The translations under genes were made by a program, and so were the position numbers. A stretch of DNA of 9,963 nt, taken from assembly GCA_002339085.1 (NCBI GenBank), contig DDDX01000095.1:1-9963 (forward strand), written 5' to 3'. This DNA comes from Cellvibrionales bacterium UBA1969. Its GTDB lineage: Bacteria > Pseudomonadota > Gammaproteobacteria > Pseudomonadales > UBA7434. This document shows positions 1 to 7,296 of the stretch, one piece after another. The notes below the pieces were generated by a model that was not told the DNA's origin, searched no databases, and saw only the letters and a list, made by a program, of their open reading frames with translations. Position 1 is the first letter of the stretch. Every line of letters begins with the position of its first letter.

Positions 1-1154
1 CCGAAACTTGTGGTGAGTTACCCGCCTCGTTAATGGCTGAGGAAATTACTGCGCCGGGCAACGAGGTGCGTGGTTTGCTGACTATTTGCGGTAATCCGGT
101 TTTATCGGTACCGCGAGGCGATAAAATCCGAGAGGCCATGGATACATTGGATTTTATGGTCTGCTTGGATATTTATATTAATGAAACTACCAGCCGCGCC
201 GATATCATTTTACCCAGCACGGTGCATCCTGAACACAGTAATGTCGATGTCACTTTTCAAAACTTTACCACGCGCAATTATGCCTCGTACTCACCACGAA
301 CCTTTGAACCGGCTGAGGGCCTTAAAGATCTGGGTGAAATTATTCTTGATATATCGGCGCGAATGATGGGCCTGAGTAGTGAAGATATGGACGGCTATGT
401 GTATCAGGGTATTGTCGACATGGCCATTAAGCGCGCTAACGCCGAGGGTTACGAGTTAACTGCGGATAAGATTAATAGCTTAGTGACTGGCGACACGTCT
501 CCCGAACGCTTTGTTGATGTGATGTTTCGCTCGGGACCTTACGGTGATTTCTTTGGTCATAATCCTGACGGTTTAAGTTTAGATAAATTAAAACATTACC
601 CGCAAGCGTCAATGGACTTAGGGTCATTAAAGCAGCGGATGCCAGAGATTGTGCGAACCCCAGGTCAACGTATTAATGTAATGCATGAATTGTTTGCCGA
701 TGATCTGCCGCGATTAAAGCAACGTTTTGACGAATTAACGGCCGAACAAGCTAAAGCCGATGGTCAGCAGATGTTGTTAATTGGTCGTCGTCATGTGCGT
801 GACATGAATTCATGGCTGCATAATCTTAAGCCCTATGTGCGCGGTAAGAATCGCTGTACCATTAAGGTGAATCCACTAGATGCTGAGCGTATTGGGCTCG
901 TTGAAGGTGACACAGCGAAGGTCGTCACCCATGTGGGCGAGGCCAACGTGCCAGTTGAAGTTAGCCCCGAAATGATGGAAGGGGTGGTGAGTATACCGCA
1001 CGGTTTTGGCCATATTTACGGTGACTCGCAACAAAGCTTGGCTGAATCAGCCTTACCGGGCATTAGCTGTAACGATTTGATCGATGAATCGCTGGACGTT
1101 GCTTCGAGCACCTGCGTTGTGAATGGCGTTCCTGTTCAGGTTTACGCCCATTAA
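1..1154 (+). CDS. Molybdopterin-dependent oxidoreductase, C-terminal part (5' truncated by window edge)
   Basis: The reading frame is open from position 3 with no stop upstream, so the ATG at 33 is an internal methionine and the gene begins outside the window. About 383 residues are visible. The first part matches the end of the central molybdopterin domain (ICGNPVLSVPRG, then DIYINETTSRADIILPST, the usual 'cofactor-free asset is lost' region where Mo enzymes bind the pterin). The last 120 or so residues form the molydopterin dinucleotide-binding domain: RHVRDMNSWLHN, then NPLDAERIGLVEGD and VVSIPHGFGH. The family (formate dehydrogenase/nitrate reductase/DMSO reductase superfamily) transfers electrons or oxygen atoms at a bis-MGD molybdenum centre. 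The Fe-S cluster region, any Tat signal and the Mo ligand lie outside the window, so the substrate cannot be assigned. It resembles the widespread, uncharacterised 'molybdopterin oxidoreductase family protein' group of aerobes, from memory. Family assignment is firm; the function is open. Confidence 0.9.
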   Translation, partial: ETCGELPASLMAEEITAPGNEVRGLLTICGNPVLSVPRGDKIREAMDTLDFMVCLDIYINETTSRADIILPSTVHPEHSNVDVTFQNFTTRNYASYSPRTFEPAEGLKDLGEIILDISARMMGLSSEDMDGYVYQGIVDMAIKRANAEGYELTADKINSLVTGDTSPERFVDVMFRSGPYGDFFGHNPDGLSLDKLKHYPQASMDLGSLKQRMPEIVRTPGQRINVMHELFADDLPRLKQRFDELTAEQAKADGQQMLLIGRRHVRDMNSWLHNLKPYVRGKNRCTIKVNPLDAERIGLVEGDTAKVVTHVGEANVPVEVSPEMMEGVVSIPHGFGHIYGDSQQSLAESALPGISCNDLIDESLDVASSTCVVNGVPVQVYAH

Positions 1155-1158
1155 GTGG

Positions 1159-1174
1159 CGATTTAGTTAAATCG
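1159..1174. repeat. Short perfect inverted repeat just after the molybdopterin gene stop
   Basis: CGATTTA-GT-TAAATCG is a perfect 7-bp inverted repeat with a 2-nt centre, beginning 4 nt after the TAA stop. It is AT-rich and followed by TTATTAGG rather than a run of T, so it is not a good terminator alone. It may protect the 3' end of the transcript or be an operator-like site. Function is inferred only. Confidence 0.45.
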
Positions 1175-1222
1175 TTATTAGGTCGATATTCATCGCTTAT
1201 TTTCAATGTTAGAGTTTGTCGC

Positions 1223-1253
1223 CCTGTACCAGCAAACTGGGGCAGGTTTTTTT
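1223..1253 (+). terminator. Strong Rho-independent terminator
   Basis: The stem runs from 1223-1232 (CCTGTACCAG) to 1237-1246 (CTGGGGCAGG) around a CAAA tetraloop. Ten pairs form apart from one A-G mismatch and one U-G wobble, and seven T residues follow (1247-1253). This is a textbook intrinsic terminator for the molybdopterin gene. It ends only 27 bp before the ATG of the next gene, which leaves no room for an ordinary promoter plus leader between them. Confidence 0.85.
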
Positions 1254-1280
1254 ACAGTTAAGCAGTAGATAGAGAGTATT

Positions 1281-2738
1281 ATGGCAGATAAAAAAGATCT
1301 TCGCGTTGCGATCATTGGTGCAGGCCCCTCGGGTATCGCATCGGGACATGAATTACTTAAGCAGGGTTTCACGAACTTTACCATTTTTGAAAAATCAGAC
1401 GGTGTCGGTGGCACATGGCACTTACACACGTATCCTGGTTTGGCCTGTGATGTCTGGGCTCACTCTTATACATTTTCTTACGAGCCTAACCCCGACTGGA
1501 GCGCCAGCTTTGTTGAGCAAGCAGAAATAGAGGCGTACTTGCAACGTTCTGCCACTAAGTTTGGTCTTGATCCACATATCCGTTTAAACACTAAAATTAT
1601 GACGGCCGATTATCAGTCATCGGGTAGTTGGTTATTAGGCAGTGAAGCCGGCGAGCAGTTTGAATTTGATGTCATTATTAATGCTATGGGCAATCAGCAC
1701 ACCCCGCTTTATCCGAATGCCGAAGGTATTGATACCTTTAAAGGAGACTATTGGCATGGCACGCAGTGGAATCACGATGTGGATTTAAAAGGAAAGCGAG
1801 TAGCGGTGATAGGCTCAGCCGCCAGTGCAGTGCAGATCGTACCTGAGATTGCTAAGCAGGCCGACCATTTAACCGTGCTTCAACGGACGCCTAACTGGAT
1901 TATGCCGCGGGGGCGTAAGCTATATTCTGAATCGCGCCGTAAGTGGAATAAACGCTTACCGTTTTTAATGAGTCTCACTAAGGCTTTTCAAGGTTTCATT
2001 ATGGGCTTGGTGCATCAGGCTGCGACCATTGGCCATAAGCGAATGGAGCAGTTTGAAGATACTGCTCGTAAATTTATTAATGAATCATTTCCTGAAGGTG
2101 AATTGCGCGATGCCATGACACCGACCAGCCACTATGCTTGTAAGCGTGGTTTAGTCTCTGATGACTTTTACCCAGCATTAAATAAAGACCATGTTGAATT
2201 AATTCCTGAAGGTCTGAAAGCGGTTACTGAAAATAGCATTATCACCGCTAGTGGACGTGAAGTTGACGTTGACGTTATTATTTATTGTACTGGTTATCGA
2301 ATTCTTGATTTTGATCGTATTGCCGTGACTGGCGTCAATAATCAGGTATTAGCCAACGTCATGGAACATGCACCCGAAGCGCATAAAGGCATTGTAGTCC
2401 CTGATTTCCCCAATTACTTTTTTGCCGTGGGGCCGAATGGCTTAGTGCTTAACGTGGCTTATTTTGTTACCGTTGAGAAAAATGTTGAAACCATTGTTCG
2501 CTTACTGAAAGACAAGCAAGCGGCTAATATTGATGCTATTAGCGTTAAAAAAGACCTGCACCGACAATACAATGATTGGTTGGGTACGCAGTTTGGTATT
2601 TACGCTTGGGGAGCATCGTCGTGCAACAGCTACTACCGCTCAGAGAGCGGCCACGTACCGTTTCTATTTGCGGGTAGTTACAAGCGCTACTGTGAGTTTC
2701 ATGCTGAGTGTGGCTTGCATGAGTTTGACCATCTTTAA
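1281..2738 (+). CDS. Flavin-containing (Baeyer-Villiger type) NADPH monooxygenase
   Basis: A complete 485-residue class B flavoprotein monooxygenase. The N-terminal FAD Rossmann motif is IIGAGPSG (residues 11-18). The long Baeyer-Villiger signature is present as GTWHLHTYPGLACD (44-57). The short fingerprint FxGxxxHxxxW is matched exactly by FKGDYWHGTQW (153-163). The NADPH-binding motif is VIGSAASAVQ (176-185), with Ala in place of the usual second Gly. CKR at 287-289 probably supplies the active-site arginine known in phenylacetone monooxygenase, by family alignment from memory. CTGY (336-339) is the conserved late motif. Such enzymes insert oxygen next to a ketone carbonyl, giving esters or lactones, or hydroxylate or N-oxidise substrates; they are soluble. 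The real substrate is unknown. The start is supported by the Rossmann fold beginning at residue 8 and a weak AGAGAG ribosome site at 1271-1276. It probably shares a transcript with the LLM gene 33 bp downstream. Confidence 0.93.
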   Translation: MADKKDLRVAIIGAGPSGIASGHELLKQGFTNFTIFEKSDGVGGTWHLHTYPGLACDVWAHSYTFSYEPNPDWSASFVEQAEIEAYLQRSATKFGLDPHIRLNTKIMTADYQSSGSWLLGSEAGEQFEFDVIINAMGNQHTPLYPNAEGIDTFKGDYWHGTQWNHDVDLKGKRVAVIGSAASAVQIVPEIAKQADHLTVLQRTPNWIMPRGRKLYSESRRKWNKRLPFLMSLTKAFQGFIMGLVHQAATIGHKRMEQFEDTARKFINESFPEGELRDAMTPTSHYACKRGLVSDDFYPALNKDHVELIPEGLKAVTENSIITASGREVDVDVIIYCTGYRILDFDRIAVTGVNNQVLANVMEHAPEAHKGIVVPDFPNYFFAVGPNGLVLNVAYFVTVEKNVETIVRLLKDKQAANIDAISVKKDLHRQYNDWLGTQFGIYAWGASSCNSYYRSESGHVPFLFAGSYKRYCEFHAECGLHEFDHL

Positions 2739-2771
2739 CTATCACTGCCATGCAAGTAAAGTAATTCAGCT

Positions 2772-3623
2772 ATGAAATTTTGGCTGATGACGCCATGGAC
2801 CTCGGCAACCGATATGATTGTGCTTGCTCAACAGGCAGAGTCATTGGGTTTTGAAGGTATTATGGGCGCAGATCATGGCTTTGTGCCCCAGCAAATGGCT
2901 GCAGGCTATCCCTACAGTGACGATGGAACTCCCCCGATTCACGGCGGCTTGTTATACCCCGATGTGTGGACGACCTTAGCGGCCATTGCGGCTGTGACCA
3001 CCACGCTTAAATTTTCAACCGGCGTGTATGTCTTGCCCTTACGGAACCCTATTGAAGTGGCTAAAGCCACGGCGAACATTGCCTGCCTGAGTGACAACCG
3101 CTTAGTAATTGGTGCAGGGGTCGGATGGATGAAGGAAGAGTTTGACGTTTATGGCGTTGACTTTACTCGTCGCGGCCAGATCATGAATGAATGCATTGCC
3201 GTGATGCAGGCGCTGTGGAAGGGCGGTTATGTCGAATATCACGGCCAGCACTTTGATTTTGATCCGTTGCAAATTAATCCCGTGCCCAGTAAGCCTATTC
3301 CGCTGCTGCTAGGCGGCATGAGTCCGCCTGCCTTGCGCCGCGCGGGACGCTATGCCCAAGGTTGGTTGGGCAACGGTAATACTGTTGAAGAAATGGCATC
3401 GATTTTGCCGCAATTACAAGCAGCGCGAGTGGAAAATCAGCGAGATGCCCAAGTATTTGAGATCATTTTAGCCTTAAAAGATAATCCCTCGGTTGAACAG
3501 ATCAAACGACTGCAAGCCGAAGGTGCCACCGGCATGGTGCTGGGTTTTCCTGACAGCCATATACCGCTTGCTGAGAAACAAAAAATGCTAACTTTGCTTG
3601 GTCAATACAGGCAACAGTTTTAG
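2772..3623 (+). CDS. LLM-class (luciferase-like) flavin/F420-dependent oxidoreductase
   Basis: A 283-residue protein of the bacterial luciferase-like superfamily, a single TIM barrel binding FMN or F420. Support comes from AQQAESLGFEGIMGADH (19-35), the strand-loop TGVYVLPLRNPIEVAKA (83-99), and the diagnostic block LVIGAGVGWMKEEF (111-124) followed by GVDFTRRGQIMNE (128-140). That block is typical of the subfamily often named 'F420-dependent LLM class oxidoreductase, TIGR03619 type'. LLLGGMSPPALRRAGRYAQGW (178-198) is the usual C-terminal phosphate-binding region. Whether it uses F420 or reduced FMN cannot be decided by eye; F420 is uncommon in gammaproteobacteria, so FMNH2 or another cofactor is possible. 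It lies 33 bp after the monooxygenase, same strand, so co-transcription is likely, and it may act on the same substrate pathway. No strong ribosome site is seen before the ATG. Substrate unknown. Confidence 0.9.
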   Translation: MKFWLMTPWTSATDMIVLAQQAESLGFEGIMGADHGFVPQQMAAGYPYSDDGTPPIHGGLLYPDVWTTLAAIAAVTTTLKFSTGVYVLPLRNPIEVAKATANIACLSDNRLVIGAGVGWMKEEFDVYGVDFTRRGQIMNECIAVMQALWKGGYVEYHGQHFDFDPLQINPVPSKPIPLLLGGMSPPALRRAGRYAQGWLGNGNTVEEMASILPQLQAARVENQRDAQVFEIILALKDNPSVEQIKRLQAEGATGMVLGFPDSHIPLAEKQKMLTLLGQYRQQF

Positions 3624-3775
3624 TCGGTTAATTTTTTGTAGCCCAATTTGTGTTTACCTGCATGCTTAAAACGCGACCGCCCGCCAGTAAATAGTTATTG
3701 GTTTAAGTTTATGCCGCACTGTGTTTTTCAAGAAGATAAGGGTTTAAAAACAGAAACGGCGTTGGTCAGTGAATG
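3624..3775. other. Convergent intergenic gap between the LLM gene and valS
   Basis: 152 nt between two converging stop codons. I see no G+C-rich hairpin followed by a T tract on either strand. The only symmetry is a weak AT-rich pairing, TGTTTTT (3722-3728) with AAAAACA (3746-3752), separated by 17 nt. No small gene or RNA was recognised. Transcripts from both sides may end here by Rho or run into each other. Confidence 0.5.
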
Positions 3776-6658
3776 TTATAGATTATTCAATTGCAATTTT
3801 TGCTTTGTTAGGCGTTGCAGGGCATCATTGGTATCGACTAACTTCTTTTTTTCAGCGGCGACCACTTCAGCCGGTGCTTTGTTGGTAAAGCCGGCATTGC
3901 CTAGTTTGCCTGCCAATCGTTTGACCTCTTTTTCAAGCTTACTAATTTCTTTATCGAGTCGTATTAATTCTGCGTCTTTATCGATTAGTCCGGCGAGTGG
4001 AACCAATATTTCTAGCTCATTGACTAACTGTGTCGCTGCGGCCGGTGCTGGTTGTTCGGCGGTTAGACAACTGATCTGATCGACTTTGGCGAGCGCTTTT
4101 ATCAGCGGTGTATAGGCATCGACTCTCCGTGCATCATCGGTATCACCATTGGCAAAAAATAACGGCAAGGCTTTGGCGGGTGAAATATTCATTTCACCAC
4201 GAATATTACGCACCGCGACGACCACGGCTTTTAACCATCCAATATCGGCTTCGGCCATGCAGTCAATTTGTTTGCTATCGGCAGTAGGGTAGTCTTGCAA
4301 CATAATGCTGTTTTGCCCACCAGCGGTATCAATGCCGACCAATGGAGCTACCGACTGCCATATTTCTTCAGTGATATACGGCATGATTGGATGCGCTAAA
4401 CGCATTATTGATTCCAATACTGTGGCTAAGGTTTTCCGGGTGCCTGCCAGTTGTGCGGCGCTAGCATTAGGATCAGCCAATAGCGGTTTTGATAACTCTA
4501 AATACCAATCACAGTACTCGTTCCAAATAAAGTCATATAAGACTTGGCTGGCAAGGTCAAAGCGGTATTCGTCAAAATGTTTTCGAATCGTGGTTTGGCT
4601 TTTTTGCAGTTGACTGATTATCCATCGGTCAGATAGTGATAGCTCGATGTTGGCATCGTCATGATTACAGTCGTGGTCTTCGATGTTCATCAATACGTAG
4701 CGGGCGGCATTCCAAATTTTATTGCAAAAGTTACGGTAGCCTTCGAGCCGATTCATGTCCCAGTTAATGTCGCGGCCGGTCGAGGCCAGTGCGGCGAGTG
4801 TAAAGCGAAGGGCATCGGTGCCATGCGCGGGAATACCGTCAGGAAATTCTTTTTCCGTTCGTTTAGTGATCTTGGCCTGTAGCTGTGGTTGCATCATATT
4901 ACCGGTACGCTTAGCTAACAGGTTAGCTAAGTCAATGCCATCAATCATGTCTAAGGGATCGAGCACGTTGCCCTTTGATTTTGACATTTTTTGGCCTTGT
5001 TCATCGCGAATAAGACCGGTGACATAGACGGTTTCAAACGGCACTTGCGGCTTGCCATCGTCGTCTTTAATGAAGTGCATGGTCATCATCATCATTCTGG
5101 CAACCCAGAAAAAGATAATATCAAAGCCAGTGACCAATACGCTGGTTGGGTGAAACCGTTTTAAGCGTTTGGTCGTTTCAGGCCAGCCAAGGGTGCCAAA
5201 ACTCCACAATGCAGAGCTGAACCAGGTATCGAGTACGTCTTCATCTTGCCGCAGAGAGACCTTGTCATCCAGTTGGTATTTACTGCGTACCTCAGTTTCG
5301 TTGCTGGCAACGAAGACATTTCCTTGTTCGTCATACCAAGCGGGAATTCGGTGGCCCCACCATAATTGACGCGAGATACACCAGTCTTGAATGTCACGCA
5401 TCCACGAAAAGTACATATTTTCATATTGCTGCGGAACAAATTTGACCGCACCCTTTTCCACAGCTTGAATGGCCGGCTCGGCCATACTTTTCGCATCGAC
5501 ATACCATTGGTCGGTGAGCATCGGTTCGATAACTACATTGCTGCGGTCGCCGTAAGGCACCGACAAGTCATGCGGTTTGATTTCATCCAGTAGCTGCAGC
5601 GCGTCCATTTCAGAAATCACGGTTTTACGAGCAACGAATCGCTCAAGACCGGCCATGGATGCTGGCATATTACCGTCGTAATCGTCTGATGCATTGCCGG
5701 CGCTATCAAACACTTCAGCTGTGGCGCGAATAAAGCCCTCGCGAGTCAATACATTGATCATGGGTAATTGGTTGCGTTGACCAACCTCGTAATCGTCAAA
5801 GTCGTGGGCGGGGGTGATTTTCACGCAGCCGGTGCCTTTGTCCATGTCTGCATGAGCATCGCCGATAATCGGAATCAGACGATCAACTAACGGTAACTGT
5901 ATGTATCGGCCAATTAATTCTTGATAGCGTGGGTCGGCAGGGTTAACGGCAACTGCGGTATCACCGAGTAAGGTTTCGGGTCGCGTTGTTGCTACGACTA
6001 AATAGTCTTTACCTTCGCTGGTGAGGGCACCGTCTGCTAATGGATAGCGTAGGTGCCACATACTGCCTTTGCTGTCTTTGTTTTCAACTTCAAGATCAGA
6101 AATGGCTGTTTGAAATTTCGGGTCCCAGTTGACTAATCGCTTGCCACGATAAATTAATTGCTGATCATGCAGTTGAATAAAAGCCTCTTGCACTGCTGCA
6201 TAAAAACCATCATCCATCGTGAAGCGTTCATTTAACCAGTCAACTGAATTGCCGAGTCGGCGCATTTGTTCGGTGATGGTTCCGCCAGAGCTTTCTTTCC
6301 ACTGCCAAATTTTTTCAATAAATTTATCGCGACCTAAGTCGTGTCGTGATTCGCCCGTCTCGGCGGCTAGCTTCCGCTCAACCACCATCTGCGTGGCAAT
6401 GCCAGCGTGGTCGGTGCCAACTTGCCAGAGTGTGGTTTTTTGATTCATCCGTTGGTAGCGGGTGAGTGCGTCCATGATGGTGTGTTGAAACGCATGACCC
6501 ATATGTAAACTGCCCGTGACATTTGGTGGCGGAATCAAAATGCAGAACGCTTGTTGATCGCTTTGACCTGTGTCAGTCGTGGGGGTAAAAAAGCCGTTGC
6601 TTTCCCACTGTTGGTACCAGCGTTGTTCAATGTCTTGGGGTTGAAACGTTTTATCCAT
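3776..6658 (-). CDS. valS: Valine--tRNA ligase
   Basis: A full-length 960-residue class Ia aminoacyl-tRNA synthetase (E. coli ValS is 951). It charges tRNA-Val with valine and edits mischarged threonine. The HIGH-type ATP motif is HMGH within PPPNVTGSLHMGH (43-55). The KMSKS loop is KMSKS at 557-561. The CP1 editing domain is recognisable from TTRPETLLGD (224-233) and GTGCVKITPAHDFDDYEVG (275-293). The anticodon-binding helical domain follows, and the charged C-terminal stretch from about 890 (EISKLEKEVKRLAGKLG onward) is the tRNA-binding coiled coil typical of ValS. All core motifs are intact. The start ATG at 6658 fits the family N-terminus, although no clear Shine-Dalgarno is visible. It lies third after pepA and holC, the usual order, but with a 164-nt gap after holC that may carry its own promoter. 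Confidence 0.98.
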   Translation of the reverse strand: MDKTFQPQDIEQRWYQQWESNGFFTPTTDTGQSDQQAFCILIPPPNVTGSLHMGHAFQHTIMDALTRYQRMNQKTTLWQVGTDHAGIATQMVVERKLAAETGESRHDLGRDKFIEKIWQWKESSGGTITEQMRRLGNSVDWLNERFTMDDGFYAAVQEAFIQLHDQQLIYRGKRLVNWDPKFQTAISDLEVENKDSKGSMWHLRYPLADGALTSEGKDYLVVATTRPETLLGDTAVAVNPADPRYQELIGRYIQLPLVDRLIPIIGDAHADMDKGTGCVKITPAHDFDDYEVGQRNQLPMINVLTREGFIRATAEVFDSAGNASDDYDGNMPASMAGLERFVARKTVISEMDALQLLDEIKPHDLSVPYGDRSNVVIEPMLTDQWYVDAKSMAEPAIQAVEKGAVKFVPQQYENMYFSWMRDIQDWCISRQLWWGHRIPAWYDEQGNVFVASNETEVRSKYQLDDKVSLRQDEDVLDTWFSSALWSFGTLGWPETTKRLKRFHPTSVLVTGFDIIFFWVARMMMMTMHFIKDDDGKPQVPFETVYVTGLIRDEQGQKMSKSKGNVLDPLDMIDGIDLANLLAKRTGNMMQPQLQAKITKRTEKEFPDGIPAHGTDALRFTLAALASTGRDINWDMNRLEGYRNFCNKIWNAARYVLMNIEDHDCNHDDANIELSLSDRWIISQLQKSQTTIRKHFDEYRFDLASQVLYDFIWNEYCDWYLELSKPLLADPNASAAQLAGTRKTLATVLESIMRLAHPIMPYITEEIWQSVAPLVGIDTAGGQNSIMLQDYPTADSKQIDCMAEADIGWLKAVVVAVRNIRGEMNISPAKALPLFFANGDTDDARRVDAYTPLIKALAKVDQISCLTAEQPAPAAATQLVNELEILVPLAGLIDKDAELIRLDKEISKLEKEVKRLAGKLGNAGFTNKAPAEVVAAEKKKLVDTNDALQRLTKQKLQLNNL

Positions 6659-6822
6659 AATAGTTTTTTCTATTTATTGCGTTTACATAAGTAATGCAAA
6701 ATTGCATTAATCGATAGTCGTTTTTGAAAGAAATAATTTTCTGTTTGTTGTTGCGGCCCATTATTTTTGTTCATAGCGTGTTTATGTTTGGCAGCCTAGC
6801 ATCATAAATAGATTTATCTTAG
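6659..6822 (-). promoter_or_regulatory. holC-valS spacer, possible valS control region
   Basis: 164 nt, AT-rich, without an ORF. It contains the 18-nt palindrome at 6692-6709 and a small AT-only inverted repeat (ATAAAT-AG-ATTTAT, 6804-6817) right after the holC stop. No good -35/-10 pair was found on the valS strand. The length, compared with the 9-nt pepA-holC gap, suggests a separate control point for valS, but this is inference. A tRNA-dependent T-box is not seen and would be unexpected in this lineage. Confidence 0.35.
6692..6709. repeat. Perfect 18-nt palindrome in the holC-valS gap
   Basis: TAATGCAAAATTGCATTA is an 8-bp perfect inverted repeat around a 2-nt centre. It lies 33 nt upstream of the valS ATG. 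As DNA it has the size and symmetry of a repressor operator; as RNA it would form an AU-rich hairpin near the ribosome site. No T tract follows on the valS strand, so it is not a terminator. Neither role is proven. Confidence 0.6.
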
Positions 6823-7287
6823 TTACAGGTTATGCACCTTGAGCGGATAGCCTCGATCACGGTAATATTTATAGCGTTGTCGAGATTTTTCTTTGGCTGT
6901 ATCGATGCCGGATACGATTTCGGCGAGACGATCAAAGCGGCTAAAAAACTTAGGTGTTTTATCCGTTAGATTAATCAGTACATCGTGATGTTCACCAACA
7001 TTACCTGAATGAGCGATCAAGATACTGCCTTTTTTTACCGCTGGAGTTGCATCACTTTTTTTGGTTTTGATATCTTCAGACCCACTGTTTTCATGGCTAT
7101 GCGGTAAAAAACTATTAGCTCGAAAACTCCACAGCTTTTCGTCTAGGGCTAACATCTGCTGCTCAGACTCGGTGTGCAAATAAATATCACAGTGACTGCG
7201 ATACGCTTTTTCAGTTAAGCGACAGGCAAAGCTTAAAAGCTCGTCGGGGTTGCTGGCTGCTGTGATGTAGAAGTCAATATGGGTCAT
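6823..7287 (-). CDS. holC: DNA polymerase III subunit chi
   Basis: A 154-residue protein (E. coli chi is 147). Chi is part of the clamp-loader accessory chi-psi pair and links the replisome to single-stranded DNA-binding protein. Family features are the N-terminal DFYIT strand, the block LWSFRANSFLPHS (52-64) typical of HolC, and a C-terminal RYKYYRDRGYPLKVH (138-152). Between them is a variable lysine- and serine-rich linker (about 66-87), a region that differs among species. The gene starts 9 nt after the pepA stop, so it is almost certainly on the pepA transcript and may rely on translational coupling, since no clear Shine-Dalgarno is seen in the spacer. Position between pepA and valS supports the identification. 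Confidence 0.93.
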   Translation of the reverse strand: MTHIDFYITAASNPDELLSFACRLTEKAYRSHCDIYLHTESEQQMLALDEKLWSFRANSFLPHSHENSGSEDIKTKKSDATPAVKKGSILIAHSGNVGEHHDVLINLTDKTPKFFSRFDRLAEIVSGIDTAKEKSRQRYKYYRDRGYPLKVHNL

Positions 7288-7296
7288 AACAACGGG

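Noticed and set aside
33..35. ATG at 33 as the start of the molybdopterin oxidoreductase
   Set aside because: The frame is open to the window edge (ETCGELPASL precedes it) and the visible part begins in the middle of a family domain, so this is an internal methionine.
1251..1282. TTTACA (1251-1256) and TATTAT (1277-1282) as a monooxygenase promoter
   Set aside because: The spacer is 20 bp and transcription would start inside the coding sequence, after the ATG.
3722..3752. TGTTTTT/AAAAACA pairing as a bidirectional terminator between the LLM gene and valS
   Set aside because: The stem is almost all A-T with a 17-nt loop and no proper T tract beyond it on either strand.
3648..4079. 143-codon plus-strand ORF near the end of valS
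   Set aside because: Most of it is antisense to the conserved valS C-terminus, it has no recognisable motif, and its Ser/Cys-rich composition is that of a shadow frame.
5161..5502. 113-codon minus-strand ORF within valS
   Set aside because: It is another frame of the fully conserved valS catalytic domain, with no family features.
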